Positions 36,968 to 46,312 of a stretch of DNA of 64,000 nt are shown one piece after another. The notes beneath the pieces were generated by a model. The model did no database searches, was not told where the DNA came from, and worked only from the letters and a program-made list of their open reading frames with translations. The DNA lies in NCBI RefSeq assembly GCF_014490785.1, contig NZ_CP051488.1:2976001-3040000 (forward strand), written 5' to 3'. Within the stretch, counting starts at the first letter, position 1, and each line of letters begins with the position of its first letter. Source of the stretch: Kosakonia sp. SMBL-WEM22 (GTDB lineage Bacteria > Pseudomonadota > Gammaproteobacteria > Enterobacterales > Enterobacteriaceae). The position numbers and the translations under genes were made by a program.

Positions 36968-37301
36968 ATGAACTAGTTCAAAAGATCGCGTTATCTACCT
37001 TCCCACAATCCAGCAAGTCAAAGCTTATATTGATGAGATAGAGAGTGAGCAGGTCAAAATTATTGTCCAGCGCGTGAGCTATGTTTAAGCCGCTGCCGCG
37101 TTCAAAACCACGCCTCCAGCCGTGCGGGCAGCGGAGCATATAGCGCTGGCCATCACTAAAGCGCGTGGAAAGCCCGCCGAAGCAGGGGTTCCTGAAGTCA
37201 TTATTGAGAAGGTATACCGAAGCATGATTGAGGCATTTCACGACTACGAGCTTAAGCAACATGAACAATTGCAACAGGAAAAAAGTAGCCTCGCGCGATG
37301 A
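36968..37301 (+). pseudogene. Chorismate-mutase-like pseudogene
   Basis: The plus-strand frame from 36972 reads DRVIYLPTIQQVKAYIDEIE, then VQRVSYV, an in-frame TAA at 37086-37088, then AAAAFKTTPPAVRAAEHIAL and PEVIIEKVYRSMIEAFHDYE up to TGA at 37299-37301. This is the full helical pattern of an AroQ-type monofunctional chorismate mutase (PchB-like), which converts chorismate to prephenate. A second lesion shifts the frame just after the ATG at 36968. The gene is broken twice. Confidence 0.72.
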
Positions 37302-37484
37302 AACAAGCCTTTGCACAACGTGGCGCTTTTTGTGAGCCGCATGATCTGCTATGAGCAAGGAGCGGGCTTAAACACTCTGTTTTGAGTTATGATAGAAAGT
37401 GAAGTCAGCACAGTTCAGATATGAATGCAGGGAATCGCAATACAGATCCCGTAAACAGTTAAATGATCATTCAGGGAGAAAAAA

Positions 37485-37832
37485 ATGTGTTTTGAGCGAA
37501 AAAAGGAGCGTGCGCTTGCCATCATGGAAAGCAAAAAGATGTGGCGCAGCAATTATGCCCCTCCTCTGTTGCGTGGGTTATGGAAGTTAGGACTAAAAAT
37601 ACCGCCATTACCTTTCGCTTCATTTTGGCAAATAACATTCGTTATGGGATTCGGATTTAGCCTTGTATGGGGACTCATTATGTGGTTATTCACATGGAAA
37701 GGGATGGGCGTTCAACCTTCCTCGGCGATATTAAGAAGTCTCTTCAGTGGATTTCTATTTGGCGTAATGCTGGCAGCGTTTCATAGATGGCGCAAGAAGG
37801 CCAATAATCTGCCTGACTGGAAAAACCTGTAA
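37485..37832 (+). CDS. DUF6404-like small membrane protein
   Basis: A 115-residue protein with two hydrophobic helices (about 50-75 and 88-108) and a basic N-terminus containing ESKKMWRSNYAPPLLRGLW. The ATG follows AGGGAG. It resembles a widespread enterobacterial family of unknown function that I recall as DUF6404. It stands alone among relics. Confidence 0.7.
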   Translation: MCFERKKERALAIMESKKMWRSNYAPPLLRGLWKLGLKIPPLPFASFWQITFVMGFGFSLVWGLIMWLFTWKGMGVQPSSAILRSLFSGFLFGVMLAAFHRWRKKANNLPDWKNL

Positions 37833-37989
37833 GTAACTGGCAAACGAATCAGTATTGCTTAACGTCCCCTTGATTAAGGATAGCGTTGCATCGACCCATT
37901 GAACTCACAGCCAGAAGCGGACGTTGCTGGCATCAGTTTGTATTGATTTACGGAGAGCAGATCAGTTGCTGATGCCCGAATCAGAGTAG

Positions 37990-38427
37990 CCGGTTGTCGC
38001 TGAGAAAAATGACCGCATCAGCCATCTTCCCCTTATGGAGTCAGAGCAGCTGATTGAACCAATAAAGGCTAAAGGGGCAAAGCTGGCCATCTCCGGCATC
38101 GTGGATCTGTCTGAGCTGGCCGTCAGTTGGGGCGGCATGCCCAGAATCGTGTTTGAGTCCGTTCAGAATATACTGCTTTAAGTAGCCCTGCAGATAGCGT
38201 GGGACGACTACGAAACCTTTCGTGAAAGGCAACGGCAAGGCGTGGAGCTGGCAAAGGCCTCAGGTAAGTACAAAGGGCGCAGGCCGGAAGCCGAAACGTA
38301 TGAACGCATCATTGCTTTTGGCGAGGCCGGTATGTAAATTGCGCGCGCAGCGACTCTTGCGGGATGTTGTGTGAACCAGGTAAAGCGCATATGGGGCACC
38401 TACAGGGCTCAGAAATCCGGTCAGTAG
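37990..38427 (+). pseudogene. Serine recombinase (resolvase/invertase) relic
   Basis: One frame reads VVAEKNDRISHLPLMESEQL, then KAKGAKLAISGIVDLSELAV, an in-frame TAA, then RERQRQGVELAKASGKYKGR, a second TAA after EAGM, and IARAATLAGCCVNQVKRIW with a final TAG. This is the C-terminal half of a Tn3-resolvase/DNA-invertase family serine recombinase including its helix-turn-helix. The catalytic N-terminus is absent and two stops interrupt the rest. Confidence 0.78.
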
Positions 38428-38601
38428 CGGTATAAGTTAATGCAGTAAGTCATATTAACATTGTCCAGGGAGCCATAAATTCAGGACGTTATTAGGTCAT
38501 ACCTACATAACACTGTTCTAAACCAACAAGGAACAGATATCCGCGTACCCTGTAATGAAACTGTCGCCCGCCACAACGGTACTAGCAGGCGGGTATTTTC
38601 A

Positions 38602-38716
38602 GCTAAATAATTCTTCAATAAATTCGTCGAATGAATCAGCAACAGTGACAAGCTCCTTTTCATCCATAAGAAAAACGAAAACAGTCTCTCTGCCGATACG
38701 GTAGCCTCTTCCGGCG
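38602..38716 (-). pseudogene. C-terminal relic of a SMI1/KNR4-type immunity protein
   Basis: The minus-strand frame GYRIGRETVFVFLMDEKELV...FDEFIEELFS* has the typical end of SMI1/KNR4 immunity proteins (compare ESFSSFLNELG in the gene at 41847-42257). No start remains. It lies beside a SymE-like relic and upstream of Rhs debris. Confidence 0.45.
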
Positions 38717-38734
38717 CGTTCTCGTCCGACTGCT

Positions 38735-38960
38735 GTACCCGCTTATCTGCCCAACCGCAGCGGCGTGCCGGCGATCAAAATCAGCGCCAGATGATTGAGA
38801 CTGGATTTTAGCTCGGCACGGGCGTTACCGTGAAGATCTCGCAATGTTGCCTGATCTTGCTTGCGCGTAAAAACTGCTTTAAGGAACTACTTAAAGCATT
38901 TTATCAGGCTAAACAGGTGGTGAAGGGAATGAAAAACGGAATATCTGGCGTACTGTGTGC
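38735..38960 (+). pseudogene. SymE-like toxin relic
   Basis: Fragments in shifting frames read YLPNRSGVPAIKISAR, then KISQCC and LLKAFYQAKQVVKGMKNGIS. This matches the SymE-family pattern (AbrB-like fold, PAI-L-KG-W core and the C-terminal helix LREQLYQAKQV). SymE-type genes are common next to rhs loci. It is interrupted by stops and frameshifts. Confidence 0.5.
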
Positions 38961-39033
38961 AGCCCAAAAAAATAAAGTCGGGGAATATCATGTGGAAATT
39001 TCCCGTGTTTTTATTTAAATTTCATTTTATAAA

Positions 39034-39411
39034 TTAATAGTTATCCTCTATTAATTTCACCTCCCATGAAGTACTATCTGATATAGTTATCAGTGCCAAA
39101 CAGTTTGATAAGTCACCATTTTCTAATGCACTATATTTAACAGGTTTCACTAACGCAGCTAAAAAACAGTTTTTTATATCACTCAATGAGTTGGAAAAAT
39201 GGTTGATTTCATCCCATGATAATTTAAATCCTATATCGTTGGATAAAACTCGTTGCTCAAAATCAGGCATTGACATACCTTGTGGAGCTATTCCAACTCC
39301 CTCTATTTCATATAGATACCAATCCCATTTGTTAGCCGGTACTTTGTCTAATAAGTGAGATAAATGGGCTTTTTCTCCATTGTTCCACATCGACCCTTTA
39401 CTTACATACAT
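39034..39411 (-). CDS. Probable immunity protein for the adjacent Rhs C-terminal toxin
   Basis: A 125-residue acidic soluble protein whose ATG overlaps the stop of the Rhs toxin frame (TAATG), the standard arrangement of toxin then immunity. I recognise no family. It has an uninterrupted frame and AT-rich composition unlike the Rhs core. Its role is inferred from position. Confidence 0.65.
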   Translation of the reverse strand: MYVSKGSMWNNGEKAHLSHLLDKVPANKWDWYLYEIEGVGIAPQGMSMPDFEQRVLSNDIGFKLSWDEINHFSNSLSDIKNCFLAALVKPVKYSALENGDLSNCLALITISDSTSWEVKLIEDNY

Positions 39412-40950
39412 TATGGCATCTCCAGATCTTTTGCAGGACCATGTTGCGGTGTTCCTCCTGTAGGGTCAGGAATATAATCATGCTGATGAGAATTGGGGTG
39501 TTCATTAGGTCTGCCATGATTTGTAAAATCAATATCCCTTTTCGGAACTAAATTACCATTTTCATCATACCCCCATTCCCTTGCTTGAGTATAATCTTCT
39601 TTTCTTGCTGATTTAGTACCTAATTGAGTATGTGGCGTATCAACATCAGGGACTGGATTCCCATTTTTATCGCGCGGTAATGGTCGAGCGGGTCGATAAG
39701 TACCATAAGGATTTTTATCTTCAGCACCTGTTTTGCATAATCCTGGCAGGTCAATATATTTGAGAGGGTTTGGCGCATAAGTATATAAGTTCAGCCCACC
39801 ACTTAACCCTATCGGATCCTAAACGGTAAACCGTCCGCTCTGCGGGTCGTAATAGCGGAACAGGTTGTCGTGCAGGCCGGTTTCGCTGTCTGCATAGCGC
39901 AGGGGCTGGTGCGCAAGCACGGTGTGCTGCGCCAGCCGCGTGAAGCCGTCTGTCTGGTGCCGGACCTCGCCGAAGCTGCCATAGTGCCCACTCCAGCGGA
40001 GGCTGCCTTCTTCGTCTGTCACTTCCAGCGGCGCGCCGTTAAGGTCGCTACTGAACCAGTAGATTTCCCCGGCCCAGTCTTCCCGCAGATGGTCAATCCG
40101 TGCCAGCGGGCTCCAGGCCTCGTTCGGGTCGTAAATATACATGCTGCACTGCCCGCCTTGATGCTGCTCCTGCAAAAGGCGGTAACCCTGCCAGAGGAAG
40201 CGGCTTTCACGGGTGCCGTGACCGGTGGTAACCGTCTTGCGGGTCCGTCTGCCGAGCGCGTCATAATGATAGTGCGCGTCAAAGCGTCCCTGCGGCCCCG
40301 TTCAGCGCGCGGATACAAGGCGGTTTTCCGCATCATACGTATAGTGCTGTTCATAAAGCCCGCGGCGTCTTCGGGTCAGGCTGCTCCATGCATCGTACTG
40401 CATAAACAGATTCTGCCAGTGCTGCAGACGGTTATCAGTAACCGGGGCGTCGTTCGCGGCAAGGTTATCGGCGGCATCATAGGTAAAGAACGCACTGCTG
40501 CCCTGGCGGGACGCATAATGCTTCAGCAGGCGGCCTTCGGCGTCATAGCCGTAATTCACCTCGCCACGCAGGGTGTCGCTGACGCCCGCCAGCTCGCCGC
40601 GCCCGGTATAGCGGAGCAGGCGCTCCAGTATCGCCTGCTCCGGCAGGGCCACTTCTTTGATGAGTTCGCTGCGCTGCGCGGTTCGCCTGCCGAGGCTGTC
40701 ATAGCTGCGGGTCTGTTCGCGTGCGCCCTGGGTGCGGCGGATTTCCCGGTGCAGGCGGTCACGGGTGAATTCAATGACCAGCTGCGACCCGAAGCGGATG
40801 GCGCTGACGTGACCGGAGCCGTAGTGCAGCCAGGAGAGCTGCTGCCCGCCGGGCAGGGTCAGATTCGTCAGATCGCCCAGCGCATCCCATGCATAGCTGA
40901 GTTCACCGTTATCACCCGACTCGCTTACCAGGCGGCCTGCCTCATCAGTC
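39411..40950 (-). pseudogene. Rhs element fragment 1 with C-terminal toxin resembling polymorphic toxin type 24
   Basis: A GC-rich Rhs core with YD-repeats (RYYDPQSGRFTV, DGFTRLAQHTVLAHQPLRY) is followed by the conserved junction DPIGLSGGLNLYTYAPNPL and a ~120-aa tip ending DIDFTNHGRPNEHPNPHQHD, which resembles the bacterial toxin 24 family. The whole is one frame but carries an in-frame TGA at about 40304-40302 and a TAG at the PxxxDPIGL junction (TTT ACC GTT TAG GAT). The N-terminal part is lost near 40950. The tip itself is intact, so it could still be donated by recombination to another Rhs core. Confidence 0.75.
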
Positions 40951-41522
40951 TAGAGGCGTTGCGGGTGTTTATGACCACGGACACTTTCGACAGTCTGGTG
41001 AGACGGCTGGGCATAATCGCCACGCTGCCCGGACAGCTTGCTGACATTGTCGAAGAATTACGCTGCATTTATGGCGATCTTTAGGAGCCGTATGAGCTGA
41101 CCACGCAAAGTGGAACAGCAACGTGGATTACGGCAATATGTGCTTCACCCGAGGCGGTAATGATATATATCATTACCGCCAGCCAACCGATATTTTCAAA
41201 TATATGCACAGAGGTCTAATTTTATCAGGCCATTTAATGGGGTGTTCACGATTAATACGATCAAGGGGCAGACCTTATCAGAATCATCATTACCATCTTC
41301 TCTTTCTTTCTCAAAGAGACTGTCAGAATTGACCCTTATATCCAGCGCAGAATGCAGCATTTTATGGATCTTAATGCCGCTTGCACGCTTGATTTCATTT
41401 TTGGTAGCCGCTGTACTATCCCTGCATGACCATTTATAGGGCGTAAAACGGGGGAACGCAAACAGAAGACATACTGCTTGAATGTGATCATGAGCCTGCT
41501 CCAGAAGAGCTGGAGCATGTCA
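40951..41522. other. Unassigned region
   Basis: It begins where the Rhs core is broken. A short plus-strand tail LEALRVFMTTDTFDSLVRRL continues to a TAG at about 41084 but is not recognised. A TGCTCCAG/CTGGAGCA hairpin sits near 41498-41518. No other gene is supported. Confidence 0.4.
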
Positions 41523-41654
41523 TCATCTGGGACACTCTGAGGTTTCATCGCCATGGGCTGGCCCCTTGAGTATTAATAAACTCAGGAGACTTAAAAGAAC
41601 AATAACGCTGGGCTTATGGAATGCTGGTGTATCTGTTGTCATACCATGCTTCAT
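41523..41654 (-). CDS. Possible small hydrophobic peptide (43 aa)
   Basis: The ATG at 41654 has AAGGA eight bases upstream. The peptide is MKHGMTTDTPAFHKPSVIVL plus a hydrophobic run LLSLLSLLIL and a short polar tail. Size and shape resemble type I toxins or small membrane proteins, but I see no recognised family or antisense RNA. It may be chance. Confidence 0.3.
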   Translation of the reverse strand: MKHGMTTDTPAFHKPSVIVLLSLLSLLILKGPAHGDETSECPR

Positions 41655-41846
41655 ATATTGATCCTTCACAATTAAGGTAGAGCCATCTTGATACGTTGAT
41701 ATACTCAATATCGAAGACATGGTTTGCGCACTGCCCGATTTAACATCGCGAGACCAACAAAAGTAAGGGGGCTATTTTACAACAAATTGTTTACGTTAGA
41801 ATGCCTGTACTTTTTCGACAATATTTGGACATTGAACATTTTATAA

Positions 41847-42257
41847 CTATATATTGCCCAACTCATTCAAAAAAGATGAAAAAGATTCAGATACAAAATC
41901 TAACTCTGTTTCATCCATTAACCATATATAGACATTAGCAAAATCTGACTGCCTTGTGGACAGTAAGAATAAATTTCCTCCATCGTCATATGCAAACGGC
42001 AATAAACCTTTTAATTCAGAAAACTCTTCCGTCAGATCTTTATAATGTTCCTCAATCGGAACTCGTCCATATTTTATAGGCAGGAAACCACCTAAAAGGT
42101 AAGGGTTGTTTTCATCAGATTCTGGCAAATAACCTCCATTATAATTCAGGTAAAACTTTACAAAATCTTCTGGCAGATGAAGATGATATTGTTGTTCAAA
42201 GATCACCAAATCCTCTGGTGAAAGCTTTTTTTGGGATTCTTCTAAAGCTATGGACAT
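41847..42257 (-). CDS. SMI1/KNR4-family immunity protein
   Basis: A 136-residue protein with the SUKH/SMI1 pattern: PEDFVKFYLNYNGGYLPESD near the N-terminus, the LLPFAYDDGGNLFLLSTRQS core and C-terminal ESFSSFLNELG. SUKH proteins neutralise nuclease toxins by direct binding. Its start overlaps by ten bases the end of a WHH-type toxin tip, so it is that toxin's cognate immunity. The frame is intact although the toxin is not. Confidence 0.85.
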   Translation of the reverse strand: MSIALEESQKKLSPEDLVIFEQQYHLHLPEDFVKFYLNYNGGYLPESDENNPYLLGGFLPIKYGRVPIEEHYKDLTEEFSELKGLLPFAYDDGGNLFLLSTRQSDFANVYIWLMDETELDFVSESFSSFLNELGNI

Positions 42258-43180
42258 GTTTTATTACTCCTGAATCTTGCTGGATGAGTGTATGCTTTAC
42301 CGATTACCAGTTTGTACTGGCTTAAACCGTCTTTATGGGGGATACCCCGATGCGCTTCTTGTTCAACAAACTGCATTGTTCCGGTATTTGTCCCTGGATC
42401 ATAATTATCCAAGTGATGCCAAATATCACCACTTGGTGCTTTTTTCTGATTTAGCCCTGCCGCTTTATTGGGTGTCTGGAAAGCTAAATCATAATCACCG
42501 GTATACTGTATTTTAACCATTTGATTCCCATCAATTTTCTTATTATATAATGCATTACTGTCTGCAAAATCAAGGCCGCCCCCTTGCGTTTTTTCACGCC
42601 ACTTTAGCCAAACCCTTCTAATTGTGCGATAGGATCAGCGGCGAGTCCCAGTCGATCAATCCATGTAAGCGGGTTCGATGCATACCGGTACAGATTCCAC
42701 CCGCCGTCTAACCCAATTGGGTACTGGACAACGAACCGTCCGGTCTGTGGTCGTAATAGCGGAACAGGTTGTAGTGCAGCCCGGTTTCGCTGTCTGCATA
42801 CTGCCCGGCATAGCGCAGGGGCTGGTGTGTCAGCGCCGTACTCTTAGCCAGCCTTGTGAAGCCGTCGGTCTCATGGCGAACCTCGCCGAAGCTGCCATAC
42901 TGTCCGCTCCAGCGAAGGCTATCTTCTTCATCTGTCACTTCCAGCGGCGCGCCGTTCAGGTCGCTACTGAACCAGAATATCTCTCTGGCCCAGTCTTCCC
43001 GCAGATGGACGACCCGCGCCAGCTGGCTCCAGGCCCCGTTCGGCGGGCAGCAGATACAAGGCGGTTTTCCGCATCATACGTATTGTGCTGTTCATACAGC
43101 CCGCGGCGTCTTCGGCTCAGGTTGCTCCATGCTTAGTACTTCATAAACAGGTCCTGCCAGTGCTGCAGGCGGTACAACGA
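42248..43180 (-). pseudogene. Rhs element fragment 2 with WHH-type nuclease tip
   Basis: Rhs core pieces (ENRLVSA, LREDWAREIFWFSSDLNGAP, GFTRLAKSTALTHQPLRYAG) are followed by the junction PIGLDGGWNLYRYASNPLTW in a shifted frame, and after another shift by a toxin tip with SGDIWHHLDNYDPGTNTGTM, a WHH/HNH-superfamily nuclease motif. At least two frameshifts and a core deletion near 43040 disable the full protein. It resembles fragment 3 in toxin type but differs in sequence. Confidence 0.75.
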
Positions 43181-43274
43181 AAAAAAGGCCAGCTATGGCC
43201 GCTGAAGCAAGCGGAAGAAACGGATGAATGGCCTCTGTGACAATCATATAGACGAGGAGCTGGAATGTGCACCT

Positions 43275-43309
43275 GTACAAAAAACGCACTTATCGTACGT
43301 TTTTTGTAC
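43275..43309. repeat. Perfect 12-bp inverted repeat
   Basis: GTACAAAAAACG (43275-43286) and CGTTTTTTGTAC (43298-43309) flank an 11-base loop. The site lies between Rhs fragment 2 and a SymE-like relic. It can form a hairpin ending in T6 and may be a terminator or an element end. Confidence 0.7.
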
Positions 43310-43311
43310 GG

Positions 43312-43572
43312 TTGGCCTTCAGAGCCCAAAGTCGGCTATGTCGGCATTTCCCACACCAACCGTAAAACCGATACTCACGCGCACCCAGCCTGAACCTTAA
43401 AGGTAACTGGCTGACAGGGTCGAGATTGGAGACCTGGCGGGGCGTGACGGTGAAGATTACGGACGGATGCCTGGCCATCATCGCGGACAACAACGATATG
43501 CAGGAACTGCGCGAGCAGCTTTATCAGGTTAAACAGGTGATTAAATTAAGGGCAGGATATTTAGTGTGCTGA
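43312..43572 (+). pseudogene. SymE-like toxin relic 2
   Basis: Reads EPKVGYVGISHTNRKTDTHA, then after a frameshift near 43392 LNLKGNWLTGSRLETWRGVT, VKITDGCLAIIADNNDMQEL and REQLYQVKQVIK to TGA at 43570-43572. This is the family pattern of SymE, an SOS-linked toxin with AbrB-like fold. It is disrupted by the frameshift. As at 38735, it sits next to Rhs debris. Confidence 0.65.
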
Positions 43573-43657
43573 AAGAGAGTTAAATAATAAAAAAGCCGGG
43601 AAGATTTGATAGTCTTTCCGGCGAAATATATGAAAAATTTTACTCACTATTTTTTAT

Positions 43658-44026
43658 TCAATAGAACTCAATTCGGCAGTCAGACAGTTGATAATTCCGC
43701 CCATCCGATAAAAAAACACTGTCTCCTATAATTTTACCAGCAAATAATCCTAGTTGTTTTGCACCCAGTTCAATCTGTTTTCGCCAACCATCAATATCCC
43801 CCTTATATGACAACGCATGTAAAAGCTCTCCAGAGGGAAGCCATAACTTACAATTCTCAGTTATGGCACCTCCGCACGTTGGAACTGGAGGCTCTATTTG
43901 ACTAGTCAGTTTATTAAATAGTCCATTCCCCAAGAAATTGTCATGCCCATCATCTGAGATGTAGCGATACTCTCTCCATCCGACGGGAGTTGAACCGGGA
44001 ATTTCTCTCTCATCACCTTTTATCAT
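43658..44026 (-). CDS. Probable immunity protein (122 aa)
   Basis: An intact soluble 122-residue frame of no family I recognise. The ATG overlaps (ATGA) the stop of a toxin-tip remnant at 44023-44125, the standard order for Rhs toxin and immunity. Its function is inferred from that arrangement. Confidence 0.6.
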   Translation of the reverse strand: MIKGDEREIPGSTPVGWREYRYISDDGHDNFLGNGLFNKLTSQIEPPVPTCGGAITENCKLWLPSGELLHALSYKGDIDGWRKQIELGAKQLGLFAGKIIGDSVFLSDGRNYQLSDCRIEFY

Positions 44027-44125
44027 GGTGTTACCTTAAATAATACATTATTCAAACCAGTACTCTGAAATATAGCATTGTAATTAGCTGCTGGCTCCGG
44101 ACTATTGCGATATTCTTCATGCCCG
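44023..44125 (-). pseudogene. C-terminal tip remnant of an Rhs-type toxin
   Basis: The minus-strand frame FSGHEEYRNSPEPAANYNAI then FQSTGLNNVLFKVTP* ends by overlapping the following immunity start. Only the last ~33 codons remain. The other end is cut by an IS3-family transposase remnant on the opposite strand. Confidence 0.55.
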
Positions 44126-44129
44126 GAAA

Positions 44130-44215
44130 ATCATTAATGACTGGCGGCAGGACTATAACGAGTCCAGACCTTATTTATCGCTGAATTACCAGACCTTGGC
44201 TGAATTTGCAGCAAG
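44130..44215 (+). pseudogene. IS3-family transposase C-terminal remnant
   Basis: The plus frame DWRQDYNESRPYLSLNYQTL AEFAASWRNGK has the C-terminal signature of IS3-family OrfB proteins (W-DYN-RPH-L-Y-P-EF). It differs from the element at 51497-52724, so it is a relic of a second IS type. Confidence 0.65.
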
Positions 44216-44350
44216 CTGGAGAAATGGAAAATTAGGAGGTCAACAAGAGGGTTTGGTGTGCTGGCCGTACTCCAAAACCACATTTTTTTCCGCTGTTTTG
44301 TGGCACCGACATAGCTGGGGGTGACTACAGAACATTTCCTGTTCGCAGCT

Positions 44351-44662
44351 TTAACTTTTGTCATCGAAGAGCGTCAGATGGCGCCATTTTGCGACGTTCG
44401 CCCTATCCTGCATCGTATTAAAAAATGCAGCACCTGCGCGTCCTGTTCCGGATGGAAGCTTGCAGATATTCCACTTCCTCGCTCTCCGTTTTGTTTCATG
44501 AATTAGCTTGATGTTATAAGACTCATTCTTTTCATCGGCCTTATGCCCACCAAAAAACCGGGCGATGGATGGATATGACATCCCATTTTCGCTACGACTG
44601 ACAAGAAATAAAATAACATAAGCCATGTCTTTATTCTTAACCATTTCATCAAAATTAATCAT
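44351..44662 (-). CDS. Hypothetical protein (103 aa)
   Basis: The ATG at 44662 has GAGGTG five bases upstream. It is a basic, helical protein (SYPSIARFFGGHK, HETKRRARKWNI) that could bind nucleic acid. No family is recognised. It begins just inside the edge of an IS3 relic, which may have carried away its neighbours. Confidence 0.5.
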   Translation of the reverse strand: MINFDEMVKNKDMAYVILFLVSRSENGMSYPSIARFFGGHKADEKNESYNIKLIHETKRRARKWNICKLPSGTGRAGAAFFNTMQDRANVAKWRHLTLFDDKS

Positions 44663-44672
44663 TTACACACCT

Positions 44673-44895
44673 CGAATCGCCACGGATAATCTAGAAGCTT
44701 TCTAGCCGTTGATAATACTGGTTTTCATATTGAGCCGGTGGCATCTGATTGCTTGAACCATGCCGACCACCTACAGTTATAAAAAAAATTTCGATGTAAT
44801 CAAAAGCATTCCTGCGAGATTCTTTATGGGGACGTCCTCATGTGGCTTAAGAAGACATTACTAACATCGGGGTGTGTTAATCAACGGGGAGCAGG
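44673..44895. mobile_element. Internally deleted IS3-type relic
   Basis: CGAATCGCCACGGATAATCT at the left and GGTGTGTTAATCAACGGGG near the right correspond to the two ends of the element at 51497-52724. The transposase tail (TATAAAAAAAATTTCGATGT and onward) is also matched. Almost the whole interior is gone, leaving about 220 bases. Confidence 0.6.
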
Positions 44896-45129
44896 TCACC
44901 CGTTTTTATTTTCCGAATAGAGCATGTTACCAATTTGACACCAGAAACCGGTAACGTGCATATATTGGCAGTGATAACACACACCATGGTGCCGATTTAG
45001 AAAGCCTTCTGGCACAAAGTTACAGCTATTATCCTATCCCGCAGCACATCCTGACCACCGACTTGTTATTACGTTGAAGTCAGCCGGATAAATTATTAAT
45101 ATTTTAACTATGTCTTACTTGTCTTTTAC
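44896..45129. other. Non-coding stretch
   Basis: No gene or clear element is seen between the IS relic and the next immunity gene. Confidence 0.4.
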
Positions 45130-45435
45130 TCACGAAAATAACTCACTTGCTTTTTCCTGGAGAGCTATTCCCATACCCTCTAAAAAATTCAGCTTTTCTG
45201 AAGGATAGAAGCCGTCTTTTAGATTAAATACGCCATAAATATCAACAAAAGCCAACGCAATGATCTTTGGTACTGTTTTGCTTTCTGCCCACGCATCTAT
45301 AAGAAAATCAATTGCATCTAGCAACTCATTAAATTCAGCTTCATCCCATGATAATTTGCTTCTCACCCTGACAGGTAAAGATTTATCCGATAATAACAGA
45401 TTATAGATTATTTTTTCAGCTTCCACAGTATTCAT
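45130..45435 (-). CDS. Probable immunity protein (101 aa)
   Basis: The ATG at 45435 follows GGAGG at ideal distance. It gives an acidic protein (SKLSWDEAEFNELLDAIDFL). The start overlaps the TGA of the toxin-tip fragment upstream (AAAAATGA). I do not recognise the family; the toxin-immunity layout supports the call. Confidence 0.6.
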   Translation of the reverse strand: MNTVEAEKIIYNLLLSDKSLPVRVRSKLSWDEAEFNELLDAIDFLIDAWAESKTVPKIIALAFVDIYGVFNLKDGFYPSEKLNFLEGMGIALQEKASELFS

Positions 45436-45745
45436 TTTTGACCTCCACAAGTAATATACAATTTCGCTTTCTCAACTCGTCCTACAATTAATAGTTCTCT
45501 GGAGCTTACTGAGTAATGTGTCGTCCGAGCTTTTAATCCAGGTGCAATAGTCTTATCTTCAGAAGATAAATCAATGACAATATGATATTTTTTGGTAAAA
45601 GTCACCATTCCGCTGTTTCAATTCCATACTCATTACCAGGAACCACTAAGCCTCTGCTCAAATCTTCTTTGATAAATATCTTGTCATTACTGTGCTTCGT
45701 TATGTCTTCACCACTCCAGAAGGGATTTTTTATTTTTAATTACCT
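45434..45745 (-). pseudogene. Rhs-type toxin tip remnant, frameshifted
   Basis: Frame one reads NPFWSGEDITKHSNDKIFIK and LSRGLVVPGNEYGIETAEW*. A second frame continues GMVTFTKKYHIVIDLSSEDK, TIAPGLKARTTHYSVSSREL to CGGQK*, ending on the immunity start. A frameshift near 45610 separates the two. The fold is unknown. Only the toxin tip survives. Confidence 0.5.
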
Positions 45746-45840
45746 GACAGGGTATTTTTAGAAAGAGAAAAATACTTTCAGCCCTTATATGTTATAAATA
45801 AATCAGCACCTGGAACAGATTTCAGGAACGCCTCGAAACT

Positions 45841-46044
45841 CTACTTTTGAGAGTTAATATCGAAATCTTTACGCTCAAGTACTAACATAGTATAAACATA
45901 ATCTATTACAGGCTGGTAAGAAATGTTATTCGCAGCAACGATACCTCCGCTCACTCTAGTTTCAGACACTATATTTTCTGTCAGTTTTTTCAATTGCCCA
46001 CTCTTTTTTGCTTCTTTTAATTTTGCTTGCAATGTTAAGGACAT
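45841..46044 (-). CDS. Hypothetical small protein
   Basis: A 67-residue, lysine-rich frame starting MSLTLQAKLKEAKKSGQLKK. The ribosome site is weak. No family is recognised. It may be a remnant of an immunity or toxin gene. Confidence 0.3.
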   Translation of the reverse strand: MSLTLQAKLKEAKKSGQLKKLTENIVSETRVSGGIVAANNISYQPVIDYVYTMLVLERKDFDINSQK

Positions 46045-46312
46045 CTTTTTTTCTCGCATATCTGTAATGCCGCCATTACTTTCAGGTATGAGCCCGGGGT
46101 GTTAAAAGAACGCCGGACTCAAGAGACAGTTGGCAGACTGCATGCCTCACTGAGCTGCTGGAAATTACTGAGGGGCGGTACATTTGCTACTTGATCAATT
46201 GAAAAAGGGGTCGGTCACCATCAGTGGCCCTGCATTTACTGAAGCACTGGACCGGTATACCCGACTGCCCTGCTAAGTCCGCTTTCAAAGTCTATACAAC
46301 ATCACAGGAATA

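Noticed and set aside
36978..37358. A 126-residue minus-strand frame
   Set aside because: The plus strand encodes a recognisable chorismate mutase pattern in the same place.
39870..41084. A 404-residue plus-strand open frame
   Set aside because: It lies antisense to the Rhs core, whose codons and YD-repeats are clear on the minus strand. Its length reflects GC-rich codon bias.
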